Shown here: positions 1 to 8,510 of the stretch, in pieces
Layout of the letters: the number at the start of each line of letters is the position of its first letter
How positions within the stretch are numbered: the stretch's first letter is position 1
DNA from: Variovorax sp. 679
GTDB taxonomy: Bacteria; Pseudomonadota; Gammaproteobacteria; Burkholderiales; Burkholderiaceae_C
Direction: 5' to 3'
NCBI RefSeq assembly: GCF_003952185.1
Contig: NZ_RXFS01000002.1
Location: 661,854 to 725,853 of the forward strand
Length of the DNA: 64,000 nt
Translations under genes and position numbers: made by a program
Notes under the pieces: generated by a model
What the model saw: only the letters and a program-made list of their open reading frames with translations
What the model was told of the DNA's origin: nothing
Databases searched by the model: none

Positions 1-178
1 AGCTCTGGCTGTTGGCCGGAGTCGCATTGAACAGCGTGTCCCCCTTGGCGGGGTCCGGCTTGGCCGGTTTGGCAGCGGTCGCCGCGGCCGGGGCAGCCGC
101 GTGTTCATCGGCTGCAAAACTCACGCTGGATGTGAGGCCCACGAGGGCCGCAAGCACAATATTGGCAAACAACTTCAT
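1..178 (-). CDS. c-type cytochrome, N-terminal part (cut by window start)
   Basis: Only the first 59 codons are present. Reading from an ATG at 178, the protein starts with a Sec signal peptide (hydrophobic stretch ending near SFA/AD at residue 23), then an Ala/Pro/Lys-rich linker and DPAKGDTLFN, which is the usual lead-in to the first CXXCH haem site of class I cytochromes c. The haem motif itself lies outside the window, so haem binding is inferred. A cytochrome c4/c5-like gene next to and divergent from engB is common in Burkholderiales, which supports the call. The product would be a periplasmic electron carrier to a terminal oxidase. The start codons of this gene and engB are 72 bases apart, so both promoters must lie in that short region. 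Confidence 0.7.
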   Translation of the reverse strand, partial: MKLFANIVLAALVGLTSSVSFAADEHAAAPAAATAAKPAKPDPAKGDTLFNATPANSQS

Positions 179-250
179 ATCGGGGGCTTCGAATTTATGG
201 CGCAAAACCTCACGATTCTACAATGTGGGTTCTGTTTCGAAAGTCCGTAG

Positions 251-1000
251 ATGCCCTCCCCGCGCGCCAAGCCCGCTGCCTATCCTCCCCGCGCGGCCCC
301 CGCCGCGGACCCCCAGGTCGCCGAACGCGAACGCGTGGCGCTGGGTTGGTTGCACACCGCCCACTTCCTCACGAGCGCTCCCCAGCTGGAGCACCTGCCC
401 CCCGTCGACCTGCCCGAGATCGCCTTTGTCGGCCGCTCCAACGCGGGCAAGTCGACCGCCATCAACACCCTCACTCAGCAAACTCGCCTGGCCTTTGCCT
501 CCAAGACGCCGGGCCGCACGCAACACATCAACCTGTTCGGCATCGGCAAGCAGAAGGTCGACGACGCAGTGCTGGCCGACCTGCCCGGCTACGGCTATGC
601 GGCCGTGCCGCGCGAGGCCAAGCTGCGCTGGCAGCGCGTGATGGGCAACTACCTGATGACGCGCGAAAGCCTGCGCGGGGTGGTGCTCATGTGCGACCCG
701 CGCCACGGCCTGACCGAGCTCGACGAGATCCTGCTCGACGTGATCCGCCCGCGCGTGGAGCAAGGCCTCAAGTTCCTCGTGCTGCTGACCAAGTCCGACA
801 AGCTCACACGCAGCGAAGCCGCCAAGGTGCTGTCCATTACGCGACTGAACGCCGGCGGCGGCGAGGTGAAACTGTTCTCGGCATTGAAGAAGCAGGGCGT
901 GGGCGAGGCGGCGGAACTGCTGTGGCGCTGGGTGCACCCGGAAGGCGCCGATGCACCGGCCGCCGAGCCCGAGCCGCCACCATCACAGGAAGACGCCTGA
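251..1000 (+). CDS. engB: Ribosome-biogenesis GTPase EngB/YsxC
   Basis: This 249-residue protein belongs to the TrmE-Era-EngA-EngB GTPase family. Visible G motifs are GRSNAGKS (G1, residues 61-68), TPGRT (86-90, containing the G2 Thr), DLPGYG (G3, 110-115) and TKSD (G4, 180-183). EngB is known to assist large ribosomal subunit assembly in the cytoplasm. It is about 40 residues longer than the Escherichia coli protein because of an N-terminal Pro/Ala-rich extension (residues 1-25) and an acidic Pro-rich tail. The ATG at 251 is preceded by a weak AAAG at about -10. A later start would lose only the extension, so the exact start is less sure than the identity. Confidence 0.95.
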   Translation: MPSPRAKPAAYPPRAAPAADPQVAERERVALGWLHTAHFLTSAPQLEHLPPVDLPEIAFVGRSNAGKSTAINTLTQQTRLAFASKTPGRTQHINLFGIGKQKVDDAVLADLPGYGYAAVPREAKLRWQRVMGNYLMTRESLRGVVLMCDPRHGLTELDEILLDVIRPRVEQGLKFLVLLTKSDKLTRSEAAKVLSITRLNAGGGEVKLFSALKKQGVGEAAELLWRWVHPEGADAPAAEPEPPPSQEDA

Positions 1001-1089
1001 CGAGGAAGCAGGCTGTACCGACCGTCCCATCTGCGCAGTTCACTATCAAAACAATAGCGACGACAGTCAACCCAAAGGAGACAAGAAGC

Positions 1090-2004
1090 ATGATCGAGAC
1101 CTTCCAACGCAGCCTGCCCAATGGCACCACCCTGAGTTGCCGCGCCGCCGGCCAGCCGGGCCGGCCGCTGATGGTGTTCCTCCACGGCTTCCCCGAGGCC
1201 GCGTTCATCTGGGACGACCTTCTCGACTACTTCTCCGACCCCGCCCACGGAGGCTATCGCTGTGTGGCGCCCAACCTGCGCGGCTTCGAGAAATCGAGTT
1301 CTCCGACCGACGTGGCGGCCTACAAGCCGCACCTGCTGATCCAGGACATCCAGCAGCTCGCCGCCACCGAGAGCGCGGACGGCACCATGGCCGCATTGGT
1401 GGCCCACGACTGGGGCGGCGCCTTCGGCTGGGGCTATGCGAATGCCTTCCCGCAGCAGGTCGGCAAGCTGGTCATCATCAATTCGCCGCATCCGGGCACC
1501 TTCACCCGCGAGCTGCGCAACAACCCGGCGCAGCAGCAGGCCAGCGCCTACATGAACTTCCTCGCGCGCCCCGATGCCGAGGCCCTGCTCGCGGCCGACG
1601 ACTTCAAGCGCATGTGGCCCTTCTTCCTGCTGATGAAGGCCGGCCCGGACGGCTTCGGCTGGCTCACGGAAGAAGTGAAGCAGAAGTACCGCGAGGTCTG
1701 GGGCGCCGGCCTCACGGGCGCGTGCAACCTCTACCGCGTGACGCCGATGAAGCCTCCGCTGCCGGGCCAGACCATCGACGGCATTCCCGTGCTGCCGCGC
1801 GAGCGGCTCACGGTGGACGTACCGACCTTCGTGTTCTGGGCGCTCGACGACGCGGCGCTGCTGCCCGGCCTGCTCGAAGGGCTGGAAGACTACGTGCCGA
1901 AGCTCGAGGTGAAGAAGGTGCCGAACGCGACCCACTGGATCGTGCACGAGCAGCCGCAGCTGGTCGCACGCGAGATCGAGGGCTTCCTTCAGCGCACTCA
2001 GTAG
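1090..2004 (+). CDS. Alpha/beta hydrolase, epoxide hydrolase/haloalkane dehalogenase type
   Basis: A 304-residue alpha/beta-hydrolase-fold protein. HGFPE (32-36) is the oxyanion-hole HGxP-like loop. The nucleophile elbow VAHDWGG places an Asp (D107) where lipases have Ser, which is the mark of the epoxide hydrolase/dehalogenase branch. D253 or D254 and H282 (THW) are plausible acid and base residues. The cap region (about 140-240) is rich in aromatic residues. The start is chosen at ATG 1090 because AAGGAG sits at 1075-1080; the open frame continues upstream but without family similarity. It is 89 bases after engB and may have its own promoter. Its stop overlaps the convergent acyltransferase gene by 7 bases. 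The substrate is unknown; no signal peptide is seen. Confidence 0.85.
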   Translation: MIETFQRSLPNGTTLSCRAAGQPGRPLMVFLHGFPEAAFIWDDLLDYFSDPAHGGYRCVAPNLRGFEKSSSPTDVAAYKPHLLIQDIQQLAATESADGTMAALVAHDWGGAFGWGYANAFPQQVGKLVIINSPHPGTFTRELRNNPAQQQASAYMNFLARPDAEALLAADDFKRMWPFFLLMKAGPDGFGWLTEEVKQKYREVWGAGLTGACNLYRVTPMKPPLPGQTIDGIPVLPRERLTVDVPTFVFWALDDAALLPGLLEGLEDYVPKLEVKKVPNATHWIVHEQPQLVAREIEGFLQRTQ

Positions 2005-2882
2005 ATAGGCGGCTCGCCTTCGGGCCGCGTCTTGAAGCGGCGGTGCACCCAGTAGTACTGCGACGGCATCGTGTCGATGTAGCCCTGCAGCCGCTCGTTC
2101 ATGAGCGCCGTGTCGGCCTCGACGTCATCGGTCGGGAAGTTCTGCCAGGTCGGCAGGATCTCGATCTCGTAGCCGCCAGGCGTTAGCTTCGACACCACCG
2201 GCACCACCTTGGCCTTGCCCAGCCGCGCGAAGCGCGAGAGCGACGGCACGGTGGCCGCCTGCACGCCGTAGAACGGCACGAAGATGGTCTGGTCGCGGCC
2301 GAAGTCCATGTCGGGCAGCAGGTACAGCAGGCCGCCCTTGCGCAAGCCCTGCAACACCGGCTTGATGCCGTCAACCCGGTTGAGCGCCGCCACGTCGCCG
2401 AAGCGGGTGCGGCCTTCGCGGATCCATGCGTCGATCATCGGGTCGCGCTGGGTCGTGTAGATGGTGGCCGAGGGGCGTGCCGTGTGCATCGTGAGCGCCG
2501 TCGCCGCCGCGTCGAGGCCGTAGAAGTGCGGCGCGAAGAGGATCATGGGCTCGTCGCCGTGGGCGATCTCGCCGATCTCCGAGGCCGCGCCGACGATCTT
2601 GAGCCGGCTCGCCACCACCTTCTCGGGCGCGTGCCAGAGCCAGCCGCGATCCAGCCAGGACTGCGCCACGTAGACGAAGCTCTCTTTCGCAATGGCGCGG
2701 CGCTCGGCTTCCGACTTCTCGGGGAAGCACACCGCCAGGTTGGTGTCGACCACGCGCCGCCGCGGCACCGCGACGGTGTGCAGGATGCGGCCGAGGAACG
2801 CACCGAAACCGCGCACGACAGGCAACGGCAGCGGCGCGATCATGCGCATGAATCCGATGCCGAGCCGGGAACCGAAACTCAT
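1998..2882 (-). CDS. Lysophospholipid/lipid A acyltransferase, LpxL/HtrB family (second of a pair)
   Basis: A 294-residue member of the bacterial lauroyl/myristoyl acyltransferase family, which transfers an acyl chain to lipid A or a related lipid at the inner membrane. The catalytic HX4D motif is seen in APHFYGLD (about residue 110), and downstream elements such as LPDMDFGRDQTIFVPFYG match the conserved acceptor-binding block of the family. A short hydrophobic N-terminal segment (about 12-30) would anchor it. The ATG overlaps the upstream gene's stop (ATGA, 2879-2882), so the two acyltransferases are translationally coupled. The 3' end overlaps the convergent hydrolase gene. Which acylation step each paralogue performs cannot be read from the sequence. 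Confidence 0.88.
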   Translation of the reverse strand: MSFGSRLGIGFMRMIAPLPLPVVRGFGAFLGRILHTVAVPRRRVVDTNLAVCFPEKSEAERRAIAKESFVYVAQSWLDRGWLWHAPEKVVASRLKIVGAASEIGEIAHGDEPMILFAPHFYGLDAAATALTMHTARPSATIYTTQRDPMIDAWIREGRTRFGDVAALNRVDGIKPVLQGLRKGGLLYLLPDMDFGRDQTIFVPFYGVQAATVPSLSRFARLGKAKVVPVVSKLTPGGYEIEILPTWQNFPTDDVEADTALMNERLQGYIDTMPSQYYWVHRRFKTRPEGEPPIY

Positions 2883-3769
2883 GCCGTCTCCCCTGCGGCG
2901 GCGACCACGCGCTCGGCGCGCGGCTCCTTGTAGCGGGCGTAGTCCCACACGTACTGGCCCGGCAGGCTGTGGATCAGCCGGCCGATGCCGTCGTTCATGG
3001 CGGCGGCCGCGTCCTCGATGGAGGCGGACGGATCGGTCAGCGCCGTGCCGACGATGGGTTCGAAGCGGATCACGTAGCCGGCCGCATCGGGCAGGCGTTC
3101 GCACACGCTGAGGAAGCAGGCCGCGCCGGTTTGCTGCGCGAGACGGGGAAGCAGGGTCATGGTGTAGGCCGGGCGGCCCAGGAAGGGCGCCCACACGCCC
3201 TGTCCCAGTGGAGGCACCTGGTCAGGCAGGATGCCGGTGTAGCCGCCGTTGCGCAGCGTGCGGATCAGGCCGCGCACGCCGGTGTTGTTGGTGGGGAGCG
3301 TCTGCAGGCCGGGCCTGTCGCGCGAGCCGGCGGCGATCAGGTCGGCCATCCATTTCTTGCGCGCCGGACGAAAGAGAGCTGTGATCGGCCCGTAGGTCGA
3401 CAGGAAGCGCTCGCCGATGGCCTGGCCGCACATCTCCCAGCTGCCGAGGTGCGGCGCGACCAGGATCACGCCCTTTTTTGCCTGCATGGCGGCCTCGAAG
3501 GCCTCCACGCCCTCCCAGCGCACCACGCGGTACAGCACGGTCTGGCCCTGCGGGCGCAGCCAGAGCCAGGGCAGCTCGGAAGCCATCTTGCCGGCAGCGG
3601 CGATGGCGGGACGGTATTGGTCGGGGCCGAAGCCCGCGCTCTCGGCATTGGCCTTGAAACGGCGGCGATAGCCGGGCGCGCTCCACCAGACCAGCCAGCC
3701 CAGCAATGCACCGAGTCGATGCATCAACGGCATCGGCACGCGGGCAAGCAGGCGAAACAGGGTGATCAT
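2879..3769 (-). CDS. Lysophospholipid/lipid A acyltransferase, LpxL/HtrB family (first of a pair)
   Basis: A 296-residue paralogue of the next gene. The catalytic motif is HX4E (APHLGSWE, near residue 113), the variant seen in many LpxL/LpxM enzymes. GILPDQVPPLGQGVWAPFLGR is the second conserved block. The N-terminus (MITLFRLLARVP...) is hydrophobic, as expected for an inner-membrane-attached enzyme. The start at 3769 gives the usual family length; the open frame upstream has no family similarity. The gene is divergent from metK across 219 bases, an arrangement often seen in Burkholderiales. It probably acts with its partner in late acylation of lipid A. Confidence 0.88.
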   Translation of the reverse strand: MITLFRLLARVPMPLMHRLGALLGWLVWWSAPGYRRRFKANAESAGFGPDQYRPAIAAAGKMASELPWLWLRPQGQTVLYRVVRWEGVEAFEAAMQAKKGVILVAPHLGSWEMCGQAIGERFLSTYGPITALFRPARKKWMADLIAAGSRDRPGLQTLPTNNTGVRGLIRTLRNGGYTGILPDQVPPLGQGVWAPFLGRPAYTMTLLPRLAQQTGAACFLSVCERLPDAAGYVIRFEPIVGTALTDPSASIEDAAAAMNDGIGRLIHSLPGQYVWDYARYKEPRAERVVAAAGETA

Positions 3770-3838
3770 CGAATACGGGAGGGGGGTCAAAAAACGGACG
3801 CGCGCGCATGGTATTGCGCGGCTCGAATAGAATGCAAA

Positions 3839-3978
3839 TTGTCGCCGAGTTACGGAACAACTTGCAGGGCGACAAACACAAGCGCGAAGGCGATTGTGCT
3901 CCGTCGGTTCACCGGCATCTGCTAAAGCGTTCGCCATGGCTCCGCAGAGTTGGCAACGCGCCAATTCACTTCAAGGAG
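3839..3978 (+). promoter_or_regulatory. Structured leader upstream of metK
   Basis: The 219-base gap between the acyltransferase and metK start codons holds an 8-bp inverted repeat, TTGTCGCC (3839-3846) and GGCGACAA (3868-3875), with a 21-base loop. A second smaller hairpin, TTGGC-N5-GCCAA (3950-3964), lies just before the metK Shine-Dalgarno AAGGAG (3973-3978). The arrangement suggests control of metK at the RNA level, but I could not match it to any SAM or SAH riboswitch consensus I know. The larger repeat could equally be an operator. Confidence 0.4.
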
Positions 3979-3988
3979 TTTTGAACAA

Positions 3989-5170
3989 ATGGCGAACGAT
4001 TTCCTCTTCACTTCCGAATCCGTCTCCGAAGGCCATCCCGACAAGGTTGCCGACCAGATCTCGGATGCCATCCTCGACGCGATCTTCGAGCAGGACCCCC
4101 GCAGCCGCGTGGCAGCCGAGACGCTGACCAACACCGGTCTCGTGGTGCTGGCCGGCGAAATCACCACCAACGCGCACGTCGACTACATCCAGGTGGCGCG
4201 CGACACCATCAAGCGCATCGGCTACGACAACACCGAGTACGGCATCGACTACAAGGGTTGCGCCGTGATGGTCTGCTACGACAAGCAGTCCAATGACATC
4301 GCCCAGGGCGTGGACCACGCGAGCGACGACCACCTGAACACCGGCGCTGGCGACCAGGGCCTGATGTTCGGCTACGCCTGCGACGAAACGCCCGAGCTGA
4401 TGCCCGCGCCGATCTACTACGCGCACCGCCTCGTCGAGCGCCAGGCCCAGCTGCGCAAGGACGGCCGCCTGCCCTTCCTGCGCCCCGACGCCAAGAGCCA
4501 GGTCACGATGCGCTACGTGGACGGCAAGCCCCACAGCATCGACACCGTGGTGCTCTCCACCCAGCACAGCCCCGACCAGAGCGAGACGTCCACCAAGATG
4601 AAGGCTTCGTTCAACGAAGCCATCATCGAGGAGATCATCAAGCCGGTGCTGCCCAAGGAGTGGCTCAAGGACACGCGCTACCTGATCAACCCGACCGGCC
4701 GCTTCGTCATCGGCGGCCCGCAGGGCGACTGCGGCCTCACCGGCCGCAAGATCATCGTCGACACCTACGGCGGCGCCTGCCCGCACGGCGGCGGCGCGTT
4801 CTCGGGCAAGGACCCGTCGAAGGTCGACCGCTCGGCCGCCTACGCCGCTCGCTACGTGGCCAAGAACATCGTGGCCGCCGGCCTGGCGCGCCAGTGCCAG
4901 ATCCAGGTGGCGTACGCCATCGGCGTGGCACAGCCGATGAACATCACGGTGTACACCGAAGGCACCGGCGTGATCCCCGACGAGAAGATCGCCGAACTGG
5001 TGCGCGAGCACTTCGACCTGCGTCCGAAGGGCATCATCCAGATGCTCGACCTGCTGCGCCCGATCTACCAGAAGACCGCCGCCTACGGCCACTTCGGCCG
5101 CGAAGAGCCCGAGTTCACCTGGGAAGCGACGACCCAAGCCGCCGCACTGCGCGCAGCCGCCGGCCTCTGA
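3989..5170 (+). CDS. metK: S-adenosylmethionine synthetase
   Basis: This 393-residue cytoplasmic enzyme makes S-adenosylmethionine from methionine and ATP. Signatures are GHPDK near the N-terminus (ATP site His/Asp), the GAGDQG hexapeptide in the central domain and the Gly-rich loop [19 protein letters not shown] in the last third. The length is normal for the family. The ATG at 3989 is chosen over in-frame upstream codons because AAGGAG lies 11 bases before it and [19 protein letters not shown] is the typical N-terminus. The gene stands alone: a divergent gene lies upstream and a convergent one downstream. Confidence 0.98.
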   Translation: MANDFLFTSESVSEGHPDKVADQISDAILDAIFEQDPRSRVAAETLTNTGLVVLAGEITTNAHVDYIQVARDTIKRIGYDNTEYGIDYKGCAVMVCYDKQSNDIAQGVDHASDDHLNTGAGDQGLMFGYACDETPELMPAPIYYAHRLVERQAQLRKDGRLPFLRPDAKSQVTMRYVDGKPHSIDTVVLSTQHSPDQSETSTKMKASFNEAIIEEIIKPVLPKEWLKDTRYLINPTGRFVIGGPQGDCGLTGRKIIVDTYGGACPHGGGAFSGKDPSKVDRSAAYAARYVAKNIVAAGLARQCQIQVAYAIGVAQPMNITVYTEGTGVIPDEKIAELVREHFDLRPKGIIQMLDLLRPIYQKTAAYGHFGREEPEFTWEATTQAAALRAAAGL

Positions 5171-5182
5171 TCCTGCGATTTC

Positions 5183-5216
5183 CCGGCGGCCGCCTGCTTC
5201 AGGCGGTGGTCGCCGG
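5183..5216. terminator. Hairpin between convergent metK and sensor kinase genes
   Basis: A strong inverted repeat has an outer CCGGCG/CGCCGG pair (5183-5188 and 5211-5216) and an inner 7-bp stem CCGCCTG/CAGGCGG (5190-5196, 5200-5206) with a 3-base CTT loop. It sits 13 bases past the metK stop and covers the kinase stop codon. There is no T-tract on either strand, so it may act as a transcript-end stabiliser or a weak bidirectional terminator; the terminator role is inferred. Confidence 0.45.
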
Positions 5217-6620
5217 AAAACGTACCGTGACCAGCAACCCGTGCGCCTCGCGCGGGTTCGATTCCAGGCGCACGTCCGCCTGAAAGGCCCGCGCGATCTC
5301 GCGCACGATCGCCAGGCCGAGGCCGGTGCCTTCGCTGTCCTGCGCCACCCGGTAGAAGCGCTCGAACACGCGCTCCCTCGCCTCGACGGGAATGCCCGGG
5401 CCGTTGTCCTCCACGCTCAGCTCGATCGCGCCATTCACCCGCTGCACGCCGACGGTCACGCGGCCGCCTTCCTGCGTATAGCGCAGCGCGTTGTCCAGCA
5501 GATTGGTGGCCAGCGCTTCCAGCAGCGCAGGCTGCGCCACCACGAACGCCCCCTGCGGTCCCGCCTCCGACTCCAGCCCGAGGTCGATGCCCCTGCGATC
5601 GGCCAGCGCCGCCAGGTGCTCCACGCAGCGCAGCGCCACGGCCGCGAGGTCGACCTCCTCCAGCCGCGTGTGCGCATCGCCGTGTTCGGCCTGGGCCAGC
5701 AGCAGCAGCTTGTTGGTCACGTCGACCAGCTGGCGGTTGCTGGTCTGCATGGCCAGCCACATCGCATCCATGTCGGCGCGGCGTGTGTCCCATTCGCCGC
5801 GGTGCTGCCGCGTGTAGCGCGCGAACTCGATCTGCGAAGCCTGCATGGCGAGCGGCGTTCGCAGCTGGTGCGCCGCGTCCGCGATGAAGCGGCGCTGCGC
5901 CTCGGAATGCGCCTTGAGCTGCGCAACGAAGCGGTTGATGGTGTCGGCCACGGGCCGCAGCTCGGTGTGCAGCGCCTGCGGATCGACCACGAGGTCGAGG
6001 TGCATCGGGTCGCGCTGCGCAAGCTGCTGGCTCAGCCGAACGATCGGGCGCAATTCGAGCGTCAGCGCCGCCACCGCGAGTGCAATGGCCAGCACCAGCG
6101 CGATCAGCAAATACTCCATCGACGGCCACCACAGCGTGCGCAGCATGTGGTCGCGGCTGCGCTCGGTCTTGCCCACGGCGATCGTGATGTCGCGCGCGCC
6201 CCCCGCCTCGTACATCGAGCGCGTGGTGACCACCGCGCGCAGCGGCCAGCCGGCGAACTGCGTGTCGTACCACTGCGCGCGGTCTGTGCCCTCGGGCTTG
6301 CGCACGGCAGGCAGCGGAAAGTCCGCCGAGCCGGCCAGCACCTCGCCGTCGGCGCCCATCACGCTGAGGAACACGTGGTCGCGCTCGGCCGACACGAACA
6401 GGCTCAGCGCCGATGGCGGAACGCTGGCTTTCACGTCGTCGTCTTCCCAGATCAGCCGGTCCGACAGCACCTTGGCCGACGACAGCAGGTCGTGGTCCTG
6501 CACGTAGTCGGCCACCTCCGCCGCATTGCGCCAGTTGAGCCAGCCGCAGATCGCGACGAACACCGACAACGGCAGCAGCAGCCACAGCGCGAGGCGCAGG
6601 CGCAGGCTGGCGCGCCTCAT
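5199..6620 (-). CDS. Two-component sensor histidine kinase, TctE/QseC-like
   Basis: A 473-residue inner-membrane kinase. TM1 is at about 10-27 and TM2 at about 168-188, with a periplasmic sensor domain between them resembling the 2CSK_N domain of TctE-type kinases. A HAMP-like linker follows. The HisKA box has H251 in DAAHQLRTPLA. The ATPase domain shows NLLDNALRY (N box), VEDNGPGIP (G1) and GTGLGLAI (G2). It starts 2 bases after the response regulator stop, so the pair is co-transcribed and probably coupled. Known relatives sense tricarboxylates or act as QseC/PmrB sensors. The neighbouring ABC transporter suggests a nutrient signal, but that is inference. Confidence 0.92.
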   Translation of the reverse strand: MRRASLRLRLALWLLLPLSVFVAICGWLNWRNAAEVADYVQDHDLLSSAKVLSDRLIWEDDDVKASVPPSALSLFVSAERDHVFLSVMGADGEVLAGSADFPLPAVRKPEGTDRAQWYDTQFAGWPLRAVVTTRSMYEAGGARDITIAVGKTERSRDHMLRTLWWPSMEYLLIALVLAIALAVAALTLELRPIVRLSQQLAQRDPMHLDLVVDPQALHTELRPVADTINRFVAQLKAHSEAQRRFIADAAHQLRTPLAMQASQIEFARYTRQHRGEWDTRRADMDAMWLAMQTSNRQLVDVTNKLLLLAQAEHGDAHTRLEEVDLAAVALRCVEHLAALADRRGIDLGLESEAGPQGAFVVAQPALLEALATNLLDNALRYTQEGGRVTVGVQRVNGAIELSVEDNGPGIPVEARERVFERFYRVAQDSEGTGLGLAIVREIARAFQADVRLESNPREAHGLLVTVRFPATTA

Positions 6621-6622
6621 CG

Positions 6623-7297
6623 TCAGCCTTCCTGGCGCGTGCGCAGCAGGTAGCCCACGCCGCGCAGCGTGATGATGGTCGCCTGGCTCGCCTCGAGCTT
6701 CTTGCGCAGGCGGTGGATGTAGATGTCGACCGCGTCCGCGCTGGGTTCGTCGTCGAGGCCGAAGATGGCGTCGATCAGCGCCTGCTTCGACACCGTGCTG
6801 CCGGCCTTGAGCATCAGCGTCTCCAGCAGCGTGCGTTCGCGCGGCGGCAGCGACAGCTCCTCGCCGGCCAGCGTGAACTGCCGCGTCCGTAGGTCGTAGC
6901 GCAGGTCGCCGCAGGCGATGTCGTTGGCCTTGCCGGGCATCTGCCGGCGCACCAGCACCTTGATGCGCGCCACCAGTTCGCGGATCTCGAAGGGCTTCAC
7001 CAGGTAGTCGTCGGCGCCGATCTCCAGGCACAGCACCTTCTGGTCGAGCGAGGCCGTCGCAGTGAGGATGATCACCGGCACCGCGTCGCCGCGTTCGCGC
7101 AGCCGGCGCAGCACGGCCTTGCCCGACATGCCCGGGATGTTGAGGTCCAGCAGCACCACGTCGTAGCCGCCCTGCATCAGCAGGCGGTCGGCCGCCTCAC
7201 CGTGGTCCACGTGGTCGACCACGAAATCCTGCTCCCGCAGCAGACTGGAAAGCCAGTGCGCGAGTTGCGGGTTGTCTTCGATGAGCAGCAGCTTCAT
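6623..7297 (-). CDS. OmpR/PhoB-family response regulator, TctD-like
   Basis: A 224-residue regulator with a receiver domain (phospho-acceptor D51 in VVLLDLNIPG, acidic pocket E7/D8, Lys in LVKPF) and a C-terminal winged helix (about 125-220, ending near TLRGVGYLLR). It is the first gene of the regulator-kinase operon and is divergent from the NitT/TauT-like ABC transporter across 182 bases, so it may control that transporter. I saw no clear direct-repeat operator in the gap. Confidence 0.92.
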   Translation of the reverse strand: MKLLLIEDNPQLAHWLSSLLREQDFVVDHVDHGEAADRLLMQGGYDVVLLDLNIPGMSGKAVLRRLRERGDAVPVIILTATASLDQKVLCLEIGADDYLVKPFEIRELVARIKVLVRRQMPGKANDIACGDLRYDLRTRQFTLAGEELSLPPRERTLLETLMLKAGSTVSKQALIDAIFGLDDEPSADAVDIYIHRLRKKLEASQATIITLRGVGYLLRTRQEG

Positions 7298-7479
7298 GGG
7301 GGTCGGGGGTGGTGGCCGTGGATTCTAGGAAGCATCCACCGGCCCTAGGGATAACCATGACAAATCGCGCGGGCCGCCGAAAGCTGACCGAAAGAAGCCG
7401 CTTTCTAGACTGGCCCCGTCCCGCGACAGGTCTCAGCTGCACGCGGACTTCCAATTCGATTCCAACACGGAGAGACACC

Positions 7480-8508
7480 ATGTCCGCATCCCGACGCACC
7501 CTGCTGGCCGCAGCCCTGTGCACCGCCCTCGCCGCCACAGCCCCGCTCGCGCAGGCCGCCGATGCGCCGATCACCATCATGGTGGGCGGCATCAACAAGA
7601 TCATCTACCTGCCGGCCAAGCTCGCCGAGACGCTGGGCTACTTCAAGGAAGAGGGCCTGAACGTCGAGCTGCAGTCGCAGCCGGCTGGCGTCGACGCCGA
7701 GAATCAGCTGATCGCCGGCGCCGTGCAGGGCGTGGTGGGCTTCTACGACCACACCATCGACCTGCAGAGCAAGGGCAAGGAGATCCAGGCCATCGCCGTG
7801 TTCTGCAAGGTGCCGGGCGAGGTCGAGCTGGTCTCGACCAAGGCCGCGGCCGCCGGCTTCAAGACCATGGCCGACGCCAAGGGCGGCAAGACGCTGGGCG
7901 TGACGGGCCTTGGCTCGTCCACCGACTTCCTCACGCGCTACCTGGCCGATCGTGCCGGCGTGGCCTCGAAGGAATACTCGCTGCTGCCCGTGGGCGCCGG
8001 CAACACCTTCATCGCGGCCATGAAGCAGGACCGCATCCAGGCCGGCATGACCACCGAGCCCACCGTGTCGCAGATGCTCAAGTCGGGCGACGCCAAGGTG
8101 CTGGTCGACCTGCGCACCGAGCCCGACACGGTGAAGGCGCTGGGCGGCCTCTACCCCGCGGCCAGCCTCTACGTGCAGAACACCTGGGCCGAGTCGCACA
8201 AGGCCGAGGCCACCAAGCTGGCGCGCGCCTTCGCACGCACCATGCAATACATCAGCACCCACAGCGCCGAGGACATCGCCGACAAGATGCCGCGCGACTA
8301 CTACGGCAACGACAAGGCCCTGTACGTCGAGGCTCTGAAAGCCTCGCTGCCGATGTTCACCACCGACGCGAAGATGCCCGCCGGCGGCCCCGAGAACGTG
8401 CTGAAGGTGCTCGCCACCTACAAGCCGCTGGTCAAGAGCAAGAACATCGACCTGTCGAAGACCTACAGCAACGCCTACCTCTCGGCAGCGGCAGTGGCGG
8501 CGAAGTGA
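7480..8508 (+). CDS. ABC transporter substrate-binding protein, NitT/TauT/SsuA family
   Basis: A 342-residue periplasmic binding protein. Residues 1-26 form a Sec signal peptide (twin-Arg in SRRT is followed by A/L-rich core and AQA/AD). The mature N-terminus, with INKIIYLPAKLAETLGYFKEEGL, is the usual NMT1/THI5-like opening of the family that binds nitrate, taurine, aliphatic sulfonates or pyrimidine precursors. The start at 7480 is supported by the signal peptide and GGAG about 8 bases upstream; the open frame before it lacks similarity. It is first of a three-gene operon with the ATPase and permease. Substrate cannot be assigned. Confidence 0.9.
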   Translation: MSASRRTLLAAALCTALAATAPLAQAADAPITIMVGGINKIIYLPAKLAETLGYFKEEGLNVELQSQPAGVDAENQLIAGAVQGVVGFYDHTIDLQSKGKEIQAIAVFCKVPGEVELVSTKAAAAGFKTMADAKGGKTLGVTGLGSSTDFLTRYLADRAGVASKEYSLLPVGAGNTFIAAMKQDRIQAGMTTEPTVSQMLKSGDAKVLVDLRTEPDTVKALGGLYPAASLYVQNTWAESHKAEATKLARAFARTMQYISTHSAEDIADKMPRDYYGNDKALYVEALKASLPMFTTDAKMPAGGPENVLKVLATYKPLVKSKNIDLSKTYSNAYLSAAAVAAK

Positions 8509-8510
8509 CC

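Noticed and set aside
3839..3988. Known SAM or SAH riboswitch class before metK
   Set aside because: The stems and loops do not match the consensus sequences I know for SAM-I, SAM-II, SAM-IV/V or SAH elements. Kept only as an undefined structured leader.
5199..7031. Kinase start far upstream inside the response regulator
   Set aside because: The frame runs through the regulator gene in another phase; the ATG at 6620, two bases after the regulator stop, starts the expected basic n-region and TM1.
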